From contig DVJG01000061.1 in assembly GCA_018710805.1 (NCBI GenBank), forward strand, positions 1-7,310: DNA of 7,310 nucleotides, in the 5' to 3' direction. The notes beneath the pieces were generated by a model. The model did not search any database. It had not been told where the DNA came from and worked only from the letters and a program-made list of their open reading frames with translations. Positions 1 to 5,436 of this stretch are shown here, piece after piece. Source of the DNA: Candidatus Faecousia faecipullorum. GTDB taxonomy: Bacteria > Bacillota > Clostridia > Oscillospirales > Oscillospiraceae. The stretch's first letter is position 1, and each line of letters opens with the position of its first letter. The position numbers and the translations under genes were made by a program.

Positions 1-396
1 GGGAAGGGAAGCGAGGTGGGCGGCAGGTTTCAGGAGATCAAGGCCATTCTGGATGCCGTGGGCCGGGAGGACCTGGGCGTGTGTCTGGACACCTGCCACG
101 TCTTTGACGCGGGCTATGACATTGTAGAGGACCTGGACGGTGTCCTCGGAGAATTTGACCGTATCATCGGCCTGGATAAGCTGCGGGCGCTTCACCTCAA
201 CGATTCAAAAAATGTCCTGGGAAGCCATAAGGACCGCCACGAATGTATCGGAAAGGGCAGTCTGGGTATTGAGACCTTCCGGGCCATTGTCAATCACCCG
301 GCCCTCAGGGACAAGCCTATGATTTTGGAGACCCCCAACGAGCTTCCCGGATACAAGGAAGAAATCGCCCTGCTGCGGACGTTAAGAAAAAGTTAA
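1..396 (+). CDS. nfo: Endonuclease IV (AP endonuclease), 3' part
   Basis: This is the C-terminal 131 residues of endonuclease IV, a cytoplasmic TIM-barrel enzyme that cuts DNA 5' to abasic sites in base excision repair and uses three zinc ions. The reading frame is open from base 1, starting GKGSEVGGRF; the GTG at position 16 is internal and not the start. Family metal ligands are visible in the usual order, numbered from the first codon here: DTCH (Asp30, His33), LHLND (His65), DRHE (Asp78, His80) and LETP (Glu110). They match E. coli Nfo Asp179, His182, His216, Asp229, His231 and Glu261. The remaining ligands lie upstream of the window. It ends at TAA 394-396 with the normal family C-terminus, so it is cut only by the window edge. 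It is followed by a 58-bp gap and the cell-wall pair, with no evident functional link. The family assignment is very secure. Confidence 0.96.
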   Translation, partial: GKGSEVGGRFQEIKAILDAVGREDLGVCLDTCHVFDAGYDIVEDLDGVLGEFDRIIGLDKLRALHLNDSKNVLGSHKDRHECIGKGSLGIETFRAIVNHPALRDKPMILETPNELPGYKEEIALLRTLRKS

Positions 397-397
397 T

Positions 398-428
398 TTG
401 ACTTTTCGCAGAAAATGTGCAATTTTAT
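398..428 (+). promoter_or_regulatory. Weak candidate promoter before the FHA-SEDS gene
   Basis: The AT-rich 58-bp gap after nfo contains TTGACT at 398-403, a 5/6 match to the -35 box. The best -10 at a tolerable distance is TTTTAT at 423-428 (4/6), with a 19-bp spacer, longer than the preferred 17. There is also a small dyad, TTTTC-GCA-GAAAA, at 403-415. The site could start the two-gene cell-wall transcript, or the genes may be read through from nfo. It is weak evidence only. Confidence 0.25.
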
Positions 429-454
429 AGAAAACGAAAGAGGATGGTGAGAAT

Positions 455-2176
455 ATGGAGGAATTTTTGGCAAGTTTATCCGTTGATGCAGCGGAGCTTA
501 CAGGGCAGTACATCGCCTTTGCCCGATATGCGGTGCCGATACTGGCGGCGCTGCTGCTTCTGCGCTGTGCATGGCCCCTTCTGACCTTCCGGCGGGAGCC
601 GGAGATCTGGGCCTGGCTCAATATGCCCGACGGCACCCAAATTCCCATCACCCATTGGGAGAACGTCATAGGCAGAAGTCCCAGCTGTGACGTGACCATT
701 GATTTTCCCACGGTGTCCCGGAACCACGCGGTTCTGACGCGATATGACGACGGAAGCTGGACCATTTCCGACGCCGGCAGCAAAGGCGGGACCTATGTAG
801 GCGGAGAAAAGGTGAAAATCTGCGCGCTGACGGAACGGGACCGCATTTCCATCGGCGGGGTGGAGATGTACCTCCAGCCCATCACCAAGCGGCAGGAAGA
901 GCGGCAGGCCCAGCTCCGGACCAAAGCCGCCAGCGGCTGGGACAGCGTGACCAATCTGATGATGCTGACCATTTTGCAGTGCATTATGGTTCTGGGCTTT
1001 CTGCTGGGAGGCTCCCGGGAGGAATTTCTCTACATCCTGCCCGTATTCGTGGGCCTCATTACCATGCAGTGGATTCTCTACATCTTTTACTGCTTTATCC
1101 GGCGAAAATCCTTTGAACTGGAAACCCTGGCTTTTTTTCTGTGTACCTTAGGCATGGCTGCCATGGCTACGGTTTCCCCCCAGGAGATGCCAAAGCAGTT
1201 TTCCGCCCTTATCATCGGCGTGCTCCTTTTCCTGCTCACAGGCTGGTCCCTGCGGGATTTGGAACGGGCAAAGGTTTTCCGGTACTTCGCCGTGGTGGCG
1301 GGCGTGGGTTTTCTGGTGGCAACCCTGATTTTTGGCAGGGAAGTCTACGGCGCCAAGGCCTGGATCATCATTGGCGGCCTTTCCCTGCAGCCCTCTGAGC
1401 TTTCTAAGCTCTGCTTTGTCTTTGCGGGAACCTCCACCATGGACCGCATTATGCACAAGCGGAACCTGATTCTGTTCATTGCCTATTCCGTGACGATTTG
1501 CGGATGCCTTGCTCTGATGAACGACTTCGGCACGGCGCTGATTTTCTTCTGTGCCTTTCTGGTCATCGCCTACCTCCGCTCGGGAAGTGTGGGCACCATT
1601 GCACTGGCCATTACGGCGCTGGGCTTTGCAGGAGTCCTTGCCATCCGCATTGCACCCCACGCCCTGCAGCGATTCACCACCTGGCGGCACATCTGGGAGG
1701 ACCCCCTGGTCACCGGCTATCAGCAGACGAGAGCCCTCATGTGCATTGCATCCGGCGGATTTTTCGGTCTGGGACCGGGAAAGGGCCTGCTGCAGTACGT
1801 CTTTGCGGCGGATTCCGATATTGTATTTGCAACGCTTTCTGAAGAGTGGGGCCTGATTCTGGCGGTGCTGAGCGTTGTCTGCGTGGAGGTCTACGGACTG
1901 TTTGCCATCCGGACAGCCAGAGTGGCCCGCAGCAGCTTCTACTCCATCGGTGCCTGTACCGCCGCCAGCATTTTGATTATTCAGACCATTTTAAACTGCC
2001 TGGGTACCGTGGACGTGCTTCCCTTTACGGGAGTCACCTTCCCCTTTGTCAGTAACGGCGGCACCAGTATGATCGGCGCCTGGGGCCTGCTTGCCTTTGT
2101 CAAGGCGGCGGATACCCGGCAGAACGCCAGCTTCGCCGTGAAGCTCAGCAAAATGAAGAAGGAGGCAAAGACATGA
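455..2176 (+). CDS. FHA-domain SEDS family protein (FtsW/RodA/SpoVE-like glycosyltransferase)
   Basis: This 573-aa multi-spanning membrane protein is a predicted peptidoglycan glycosyltransferase that polymerises lipid II, fused to an FHA phosphopeptide-binding domain. Residues 24-43 form one N-terminal membrane segment. Residues about 66-140 are the FHA domain (GRSPSCDV at 73-80, SRNHA at 88-92, GSKGGTYVGG at 108-117). Residues about 165-550 are the SEDS core with roughly ten or more membrane segments. SEDS signatures are GAKAW...LQPSE (299-315), NDFGTA (356-361), the large-loop motif SDIVFATLSEEWG (454-466), whose Asp455 sits where the essential SEDS aspartate is expected, and the C-terminal PFTGVTFPFVSNGGTS (523-538). 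Usual FtsW/RodA length is about 370-420 aa; the extra is the FHA part. The ATG at 455 is preceded by AGAGGA with 10-nt spacing. The gene overlaps the downstream penicillin-binding protein by 4 bp, so they are probably translationally coupled. Its Phe codons are mostly TTT, unlike livK. Whether it serves division, elongation or sporulation cannot be told from sequence. Confidence 0.93.
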   Translation: MEEFLASLSVDAAELTGQYIAFARYAVPILAALLLLRCAWPLLTFRREPEIWAWLNMPDGTQIPITHWENVIGRSPSCDVTIDFPTVSRNHAVLTRYDDGSWTISDAGSKGGTYVGGEKVKICALTERDRISIGGVEMYLQPITKRQEERQAQLRTKAASGWDSVTNLMMLTILQCIMVLGFLLGGSREEFLYILPVFVGLITMQWILYIFYCFIRRKSFELETLAFFLCTLGMAAMATVSPQEMPKQFSALIIGVLLFLLTGWSLRDLERAKVFRYFAVVAGVGFLVATLIFGREVYGAKAWIIIGGLSLQPSELSKLCFVFAGTSTMDRIMHKRNLILFIAYSVTICGCLALMNDFGTALIFFCAFLVIAYLRSGSVGTIALAITALGFAGVLAIRIAPHALQRFTTWRHIWEDPLVTGYQQTRALMCIASGGFFGLGPGKGLLQYVFAADSDIVFATLSEEWGLILAVLSVVCVEVYGLFAIRTARVARSSFYSIGACTAASILIIQTILNCLGTVDVLPFTGVTFPFVSNGGTSMIGAWGLLAFVKAADTRQNASFAVKLSKMKKEAKT

Positions 2177-3543
2177 ACCGTGTAACAAAGCGTACCTGGC
2201 TCATGGGCCTTTTTATCCTCATTCTCTTCCTTGGCATGGTGTTCTTTCTGGCGGAGTACGCAGTGGAAAGCGGCGACTGGGTTTCGGCAACGGGTTCACC
2301 CCATCTGTATAACGGCTCGAACCTGGGCACAGGTGTTGTCACGGACCGGAGCGGGGAAGTACTTCTCGACATGACAGAGGGCAGAACCTACGCGGAAAAC
2401 AGCACCACAAGAAAATCCACCCTCCACTGGCTGGGAGACAGAAAGGGATTTATCCAGGCCGGCGCCGTGTCCAGCTACACCGCCCAGATGGCGGGCTTTG
2501 ACCCGGTGAACGGCATCTATGATTCCAGCGGCCAGGGCGGCGAGGAGAAGCTTACCATCTCAGCCCGCATCCAAAACGCCGCTCTGGAGGCCATGAACGG
2601 CCGCAAAGGCGTGGTGGCGGTGTACAATTACAAAACCGGAGAAATTCTCTGCGCCCTGACGACCCCCACTTATGACCCGGACAACGTGCCGGACATCCAG
2701 GATGGAGACGAGACCTACAGCGGCGTGTACCTGAATCGCTTTTTGCAGTCGGCCTATGTCCCTGGCTCCATTTTTAAGATTGTCACCACTGCCGTTGCCC
2801 TGGAAACGGTCCCGGGAATCGAGGACATGACCTTTACCTGTACCGGAGAAAAATCCTACGGTACGGAGTCTGTCACCTGTGAAAAGGCCCACGGCACCCA
2901 GACCCTTAAGCAGGCATTTGCCCATTCCTGCAACTGTGCCTTCGCCCAGGTGGCGGAGAAGATCGGCCGAAAGAACATGGAAAAGTATGTGAAAAAATTC
3001 GGCATCACGGAACCCATCTCCTTTGACGGCGTGACCTCGGTGGCCGGAAACTACGACCTGGAGGGTGCAGGCATTGTGTCCTACGCCTGGAGTACCATCG
3101 GACAGCATACGGACCTGGTTAACCCTGCCCGATATATGACCTTTATGGGCCAGATCGCCGCAGGAGGACAGGGCGTGGAGCCCTATCTGGTGTCCGAGGT
3201 CAGATGCGGCGGAGAAGTGACCTACACCGCAAAGCCAAAGAAAACCGAGCGTATCTTCTCGGAGGAAATCGCGGCGAAAGTCCGGGACTATATGCGAAAC
3301 AATGTGAAAACCATCTACGGTGACGGCAACTTCCCGGGCCTTTCGGTCTGCGCCAAATCCGGCACCAGCCAGCTGGGCGGAGGCTTAAAGTCCAACGCCA
3401 TGTTCGCAGGCTTCGTGGAGAACGAAGAATACCCCCTGGCCTTTATGGTGGTGGTGGAAAACGGCGGCTATGGCTCAGCTACCTGCGTCCCGGTCCTTAG
3501 CAAGGTCCTGGCAGTTTGCAAACAAGTTATGGACGGAGAATAA
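2173..3543 (+). CDS. Penicillin-binding protein, class B type transpeptidase (PbpA-like)
   Basis: This 456-aa membrane-anchored D,D-transpeptidase is predicted to cross-link peptidoglycan outside the membrane, partnered with the SEDS polymerase encoded just upstream. Residues about 8-28 are a single membrane anchor with an Arg/Lys-containing start (inside). Residues about 45-125 are a short N-terminal domain, and about 145-450 the transpeptidase domain. All three active-site motifs are present: SIFK (Ser199 nucleophile, Lys202), SCN (252-254) and KSGT (395-398, the KTG box with Ser in place of Thr). It is shorter than typical FtsI or PBP2 (about 550-700 aa) and resembles the compact PbpA type often paired with a SEDS gene. 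The start at 2173 has an excellent AAGGAGG at 2159-2165, 7 nt upstream, and the ATGA overlap with the SEDS gene. Cysteines are frequent (nine), including both sides of Asn254. A beta-lactam-insensitive or D-Ala carboxypeptidase role cannot be excluded, but the motifs are intact. Confidence 0.94.
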   Translation: MNRVTKRTWLMGLFILILFLGMVFFLAEYAVESGDWVSATGSPHLYNGSNLGTGVVTDRSGEVLLDMTEGRTYAENSTTRKSTLHWLGDRKGFIQAGAVSSYTAQMAGFDPVNGIYDSSGQGGEEKLTISARIQNAALEAMNGRKGVVAVYNYKTGEILCALTTPTYDPDNVPDIQDGDETYSGVYLNRFLQSAYVPGSIFKIVTTAVALETVPGIEDMTFTCTGEKSYGTESVTCEKAHGTQTLKQAFAHSCNCAFAQVAEKIGRKNMEKYVKKFGITEPISFDGVTSVAGNYDLEGAGIVSYAWSTIGQHTDLVNPARYMTFMGQIAAGGQGVEPYLVSEVRCGGEVTYTAKPKKTERIFSEEIAAKVRDYMRNNVKTIYGDGNFPGLSVCAKSGTSQLGGGLKSNAMFAGFVENEEYPLAFMVVVENGGYGSATCVPVLSKVLAVCKQVMDGE

Positions 3544-3550
3544 AAGATAT

Positions 3551-3580
3551 CGGGGAGAGGCTTGCCTCTCCCCGGCATTC
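3551..3580. repeat. Direct repeat copy 1, containing a perfect hairpin
   Basis: The first 24 bases form a perfect 10-bp stem, CGGGGAGAGG pairing with CCTCTCCCCG, around a CTTG loop, starting 8 bp after the PBP stop codon. The full 30 bases recur at 3789-3818 with two C/T differences (28/30). No T-run follows directly, so it is a poor intrinsic terminator alone. It may protect the 3' end of the PBP transcript or be the boundary of an inserted repeat element. Confidence 0.85.
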
Positions 3581-3584
3581 TAGA

Positions 3585-3624
3585 CTGTCAAAAATCCCCG
3601 GTGGGGCTTTTTGACAGGTTTTTT
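3585..3624 (+). terminator. Intrinsic terminator of the cell-wall operon, probably bidirectional
   Basis: CTGTCAAAAA (3585-3594) pairs perfectly with TTTTTGACAG (3608-3617). Inside it, after one mismatch, CCCC (3596-3599) pairs with GGGG (3603-3606) around a GGT loop. On the + strand the GC core is followed by T5 inside the stem, then GTTTTTT at 3618-3624. On the - strand the same core is also followed by TTTTT, so it could stop transcription both ways. It is the best terminator for the SEDS/PBP unit. Confidence 0.85.
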
Positions 3625-3645
3625 GCAGTCTCCTGCGCGCACGCC

Positions 3646-3665
3646 TTGTGCGCAGTGGCGCACAA
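3646..3665. repeat. Perfect 8-bp hairpin
   Basis: TTGTGCGC pairs with GCGCACAA around an AGTG loop. Just upstream, CTGCGCGCAC can pair in an alternative way with the same left arm (GTGCGCAG), so two structures compete. No T-run follows. It is part of the hairpin array; its function is unknown. Confidence 0.7.
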
Positions 3666-3690
3666 CTCGCACACTTGGAGCCTGAGAGGT

Positions 3691-3729
3691 ATTTTCCGCC
3701 AGGTACACGCCCCGGCGGAAAATTTTTTT
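3691..3729 (+). terminator. Second intrinsic terminator-like hairpin
   Basis: ATTTTCCGCC (3691-3700) pairs perfectly with GGCGGAAAAT (3714-3723) over a 13-nt loop, and the T-run continues to 3729 (seven T in a row from 3723). This has the form of a rho-independent terminator on the + strand. It could back up the terminator at 3585-3624, or end a small RNA made within the array. Confidence 0.7.
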
Positions 3730-3736
3730 GACTTTC

Positions 3737-3757
3737 TTTGCCGCCGCAGGCGGCAAA
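3737..3757. repeat. Perfect 9-bp hairpin
   Basis: TTTGCCGCC pairs with GGCGGCAAA around a three-base GCA loop. It lies 7 bp after the preceding T-run. No T-run follows directly. Its core (CCGCC/GGCGG) is the same as that of the preceding hairpin, so arms of the two could also cross-pair. Confidence 0.7.
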
Positions 3758-3783
3758 CTCTGCGAGGCTTTTTAACAAGTTGA

Positions 3784-3818
3784 AATACCGGGGAGAGGTT
3801 TGCCTCTCCCCGGTATTC
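3784..3818. repeat. Direct repeat copy 2 within a perfect 15-bp hairpin
   Basis: AATACCGGGGAGAGG (3784-3798) pairs perfectly with CCTCTCCCCGGTATT (3803-3817) around a TTTG loop, the strongest stem in the window apart from those after livK. Bases 3789-3818 repeat 3551-3580 with 28/30 identity at an offset of 238 bp. The flank 3766-3781 (GGCTTTTTAACAAGTT) also matches 3605-3620 (GGCTTTTTGACAGGTT) at 14/16, suggesting shared modules. Confidence 0.85.
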
Positions 3819-3932
3819 GTTATGCAAAGTGTAAGGCAGGGGAAAGAAAGGAAACCCTCCCCTGCGAACAAATACAGTATTTCGTGGTTCCTCAAAAGGC
3901 AGGCCCTCCTTTCTTTTGTGCAAGACGTACAA

Positions 3933-3947
3933 AATTTTTAAGAAATT
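3933..3947. promoter_or_regulatory. Candidate CodY box
   Basis: AATTTTTAAGAAATT matches the published CodY consensus AATTTTCWGAAAATT at 12 of 15 positions; the mismatches are at positions 7, 9 and 10. It ends 27 bp before the -35 box of the livK promoter. CodY is the Firmicutes regulator that senses branched-chain amino acids and GTP and often controls their importers, so the location fits. The match could also arise from the AT-rich promoter-upstream sequence, and it is not known that this organism has CodY. Confidence 0.4.
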
Positions 3948-3974
3948 GTTACGTTCCTTGTAGTGTTTTCTGCG

Positions 3975-4003
3975 TTGACAAATGTCCTTCTCTGAGATAC
4001 AAT
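3975..4003 (+). promoter_or_regulatory. Sigma-A type promoter of the liv operon
   Basis: The -35 box is TTGACA (6/6) at 3975-3980 and the -10 box TACAAT (5/6) at 3998-4003, with an ideal 17-bp spacer. Transcription should start near 4009-4011, giving a leader of about 100 nt before livK. The sequence upstream (3931-3950) is AT-rich and could act as an UP element. This is the strongest promoter in the window, fitting the need for abundant binding protein. Confidence 0.88.
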
Positions 4004-4049
4004 ACATCCATGCTTCACGAGGCAAGACTTCAAGAAAACCGAATAGAGA

Positions 4050-4076
4050 AGTGGTTACCCTGGTAGCCGCTTTTTT
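4050..4076 (+). terminator. Leader terminator (attenuator candidate) in front of livK
   Basis: AGTGGTTAC (4050-4058) pairs with GTAGCCGCT (4063-4071) through nine pairs, two of them G-U, around a CCTG loop, and is followed by T6 (4071-4076). It lies about 40-65 nt into the predicted transcript and 33 bp before the livK start codon. A terminator between a strong promoter and its gene points to regulated read-through. A competing pairing, ACTTC (4027-4031) with GAAGT (4048-4052), would break the base of the stem, but it is only 5 bp. No known riboswitch or T-box motif was recognised. Confidence 0.6.
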
Positions 4077-4109
4077 ATCGGAACTTCCATGAGAAAAGGA
4101 GAAGAAACC

Positions 4110-5294
4110 ATGAAAAAGCTTATTGCAATGCTGCTCGCCGCCGCCCTGGTCCTGACCGTCTTCGCAGGCTGCGGCAAAACCGAACCCGCAGCGGAAGAAA
4201 CCACCGCTGCCCCCGCCGCAGAAGGCACCGCACCTGCCATTAAGATTGGCGTCACCGGACCTCTGACCGGCGACAACTCTGAGTACGGCCTGGCTGTCCG
4301 TGGCGGCATGGAAATTGCCGTTGCCGAAATCAATGCCAAGGGCGGTCTGCAGATCGAATTCAAGGCCGAGGATGACGAGGCCGACGGCTCCGATAAGGCC
4401 GTTTCCGCTTACAATGCCCTGAAGGACTGGGGCATGCAGATCTTCGCAGGCGCCGTTACCACCGGCTCTTCCCTGGCCATTGCCCCTGAAACCGTGAACG
4501 ATCAGATCTTTATGCTGACCCCCTCCGCTTCTGCCGAGGACGTGGCGCTGACCGGCCCCAATGTGTACCAGATGTGCTTCACCGACCCCAACCAGGGCGC
4601 TGCTGCTGCCGACCTCATGAAGGAAAAGTGGCCTGACGCCACCATCGGCGTTATCTATGACTCCTCCGACGCCTACTCCTCCGGCATCGTGGACGGCTTC
4701 CTCTCCGAGGCCTCCGAGCTGGGTCTCAACGTTGCCGTTTCCGACGCCGCTTTCACCCAGGACAACAAGGCGGACCTCTCTACCCAGGTCACCAAGTGTA
4801 AGGACGCCGGATGCGATCTGGTGTTCCTGCCCTTCTACTACACCGAGGCTTCTCAGGTTCTGACCTACGCCAACACCATCGGATACACCCCCACCTTCTT
4901 CGGCTGTGACGGTATGGACGGCATTCTGAACGTGGAAGGCTTCGATACGACCCTCGCTGAAGGCCTGGCCCTCATGACCCCCTTCGACGCCAACGCCGAG
5001 TCCGCCAAGTCCTTCGTGGACCAGTTCAAGGCAAATAACGGCGGCAAGATTCCCAACCAGTTCGCTGCTGACGGCTATGACGTCATCTATGCCATCTACA
5101 ACGCCTGTGTGGCTGCCGGCGTCGATGGCAGCACCCCCGCGGCTGATGTTTGTGCAGCTCTGCAGGAGCAGTTCGCCACTATGACCGTGGACGGCCTGAC
5201 CGGCACCAACATGACCTGGGACGAAAACGGCATGATCTCCAAGACCCCCATTGTGGTGGTCATTGAGAACGGCGCTTACGTCCCCATGGCCTAA
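4110..5294 (+). CDS. livK: ABC transporter substrate-binding lipoprotein, branched-chain amino acid type
   Basis: This 394-aa lipoprotein captures substrate outside the membrane and delivers it to the LivHM channel. Residues 1-20 are a lipoprotein signal peptide with lipobox FAGC and lipidated Cys21. Residues 22-43 are an Ala/Glu/Thr-rich linker. Residues about 44-391 are a periplasmic-binding-protein type I fold (Peripla_BP_6), starting IKIGVTGPLTGDNSEYG and with a family-typical segment around TPSASAED (137-144) and FTDPNQGAAAA (157-167). The start is placed at 4110, not the in-frame ATG at 4089, because AGGAG at 4097-4101 lies 8 nt upstream and the signal peptide begins properly MKKLIAMLL. 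Codon use is strongly biased (16 of 17 Phe codons are TTC), consistent with high expression. Leucine, isoleucine or valine is the likely substrate by family, but relatives carry urea, amides or other amino acids, so specificity is inferred. Confidence 0.92.
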   Translation: MKKLIAMLLAAALVLTVFAGCGKTEPAAEETTAAPAAEGTAPAIKIGVTGPLTGDNSEYGLAVRGGMEIAVAEINAKGGLQIEFKAEDDEADGSDKAVSAYNALKDWGMQIFAGAVTTGSSLAIAPETVNDQIFMLTPSASAEDVALTGPNVYQMCFTDPNQGAAAADLMKEKWPDATIGVIYDSSDAYSSGIVDGFLSEASELGLNVAVSDAAFTQDNKADLSTQVTKCKDAGCDLVFLPFYYTEASQVLTYANTIGYTPTFFGCDGMDGILNVEGFDTTLAEGLALMTPFDANAESAKSFVDQFKANNGGKIPNQFAADGYDVIYAIYNACVAAGVDGSTPAADVCAALQEQFATMTVDGLTGTNMTWDENGMISKTPIVVVIENGAYVPMA

Positions 5295-5317
5295 GGCGCG
5301 ATTCAAGTGTTTCATAC

Positions 5318-5347
5318 TGGGATGGGAAGGGAGACCTTCCCATCCCA
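5318..5347 (+). other. Perfect 13-bp GNRA hairpin after livK
   Basis: TGGGATGGGAAGG pairs perfectly with CCTTCCCATCCCA around a GAGA tetraloop, 23 bp after the livK stop. No T-run follows, so it is unlikely to be a full terminator. Such hairpins commonly block 3' exonucleases and stabilise the binding-protein message, letting livK be made in excess over the permease genes. Confidence 0.8.
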
Positions 5348-5364
5348 ACTGTACGTTTTCGGCA

Positions 5365-5407
5365 GTCCATGAGAGCGGCGTTGCAAAGGCTTTCCGCTGT
5401 CATGGAC
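5365..5407 (+). other. Second large hairpin in the livK-livH gap
   Basis: GTCCATGA (5365-5372) and AGCGG (5374-5378) pair with CCGCT (5394-5398) and TCATGGAC (5400-5407), a 13-pair stem with one G-G mismatch and a 15-nt loop. It ends 30 bp before livH. Together with the preceding hairpin it fills most of the 142-bp gap and may act as a processing or stability element. No -35/-10 pair for livH was recognised here. Confidence 0.7.
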
Positions 5408-5436
5408 CGTCGATATCAAATAAAGAGAGGTAGCAT

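Larger units (their letters stand above)
3544..4109. other. Intergenic region: hairpin array followed by livK control region
   Basis: This 566-bp gap has no convincing gene. Positions 3551-3817 hold six perfect or near-perfect stem-loops in 267 bp, described separately. Positions 3818-3930 have only weak dyads, such as GCAGGGGA (3836-3843) with TCCCCTGC (3858-3865) and CAAAAG (3893-3898) with CTTTTG (3913-3918). From about 3930 the sequence becomes AT-rich and holds the CodY-like box, the promoter, the leader and the leader terminator of the transport operon. Short open frames here lack ribosome sites and run through the hairpins or the promoter. Confidence 0.8.

Noticed and set aside
403..415. 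CodY-like dyad TTTTC-GCA-GAAAA before the FHA-SEDS gene
   Set aside because: The CodY consensus has one base between the half-sites and here there are three, so the spacing is wrong. It may be a chance AT-rich dyad.
1148..1690. A 180-codon - strand frame inside the SEDS gene, and similar shadow frames elsewhere
   Set aside because: They lie fully inside well-supported genes, have no family signatures and have unusual Gly/His/Arg-rich composition typical of shadow frames.
3551..3818. CRISPR array or insertion sequence
   Set aside because: There are only two copies of a 30-bp repeat, with a 208-bp interval that holds other hairpins and no regular spacers. No transposase frame or terminal inverted repeats with target duplication were seen.
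3800..4066. An 88-codon + strand frame spanning the last hairpin and the liv promoter
   Set aside because: It has no ribosome site, starts inside a hairpin loop and crosses the promoter. Only its last 18 codons, from 4010, are worth a mention as a leader peptide.
4089..4109. Alternative upstream start of livK at ATG 4089
   Set aside because: There is no ribosome site before it, and the AGGAG at 4097-4101 would lie inside the coding region. The start at 4110 gives a standard lipoprotein signal.
3588..5348. A 586-codon open frame on the - strand across livK and the hairpin array
   Set aside because: It is antisense to a clearly real livK gene whose GC-rich third positions keep the opposite frame open. 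The protein is Gly/Val/His-rich with no recognisable domain and runs through the terminators and promoter.
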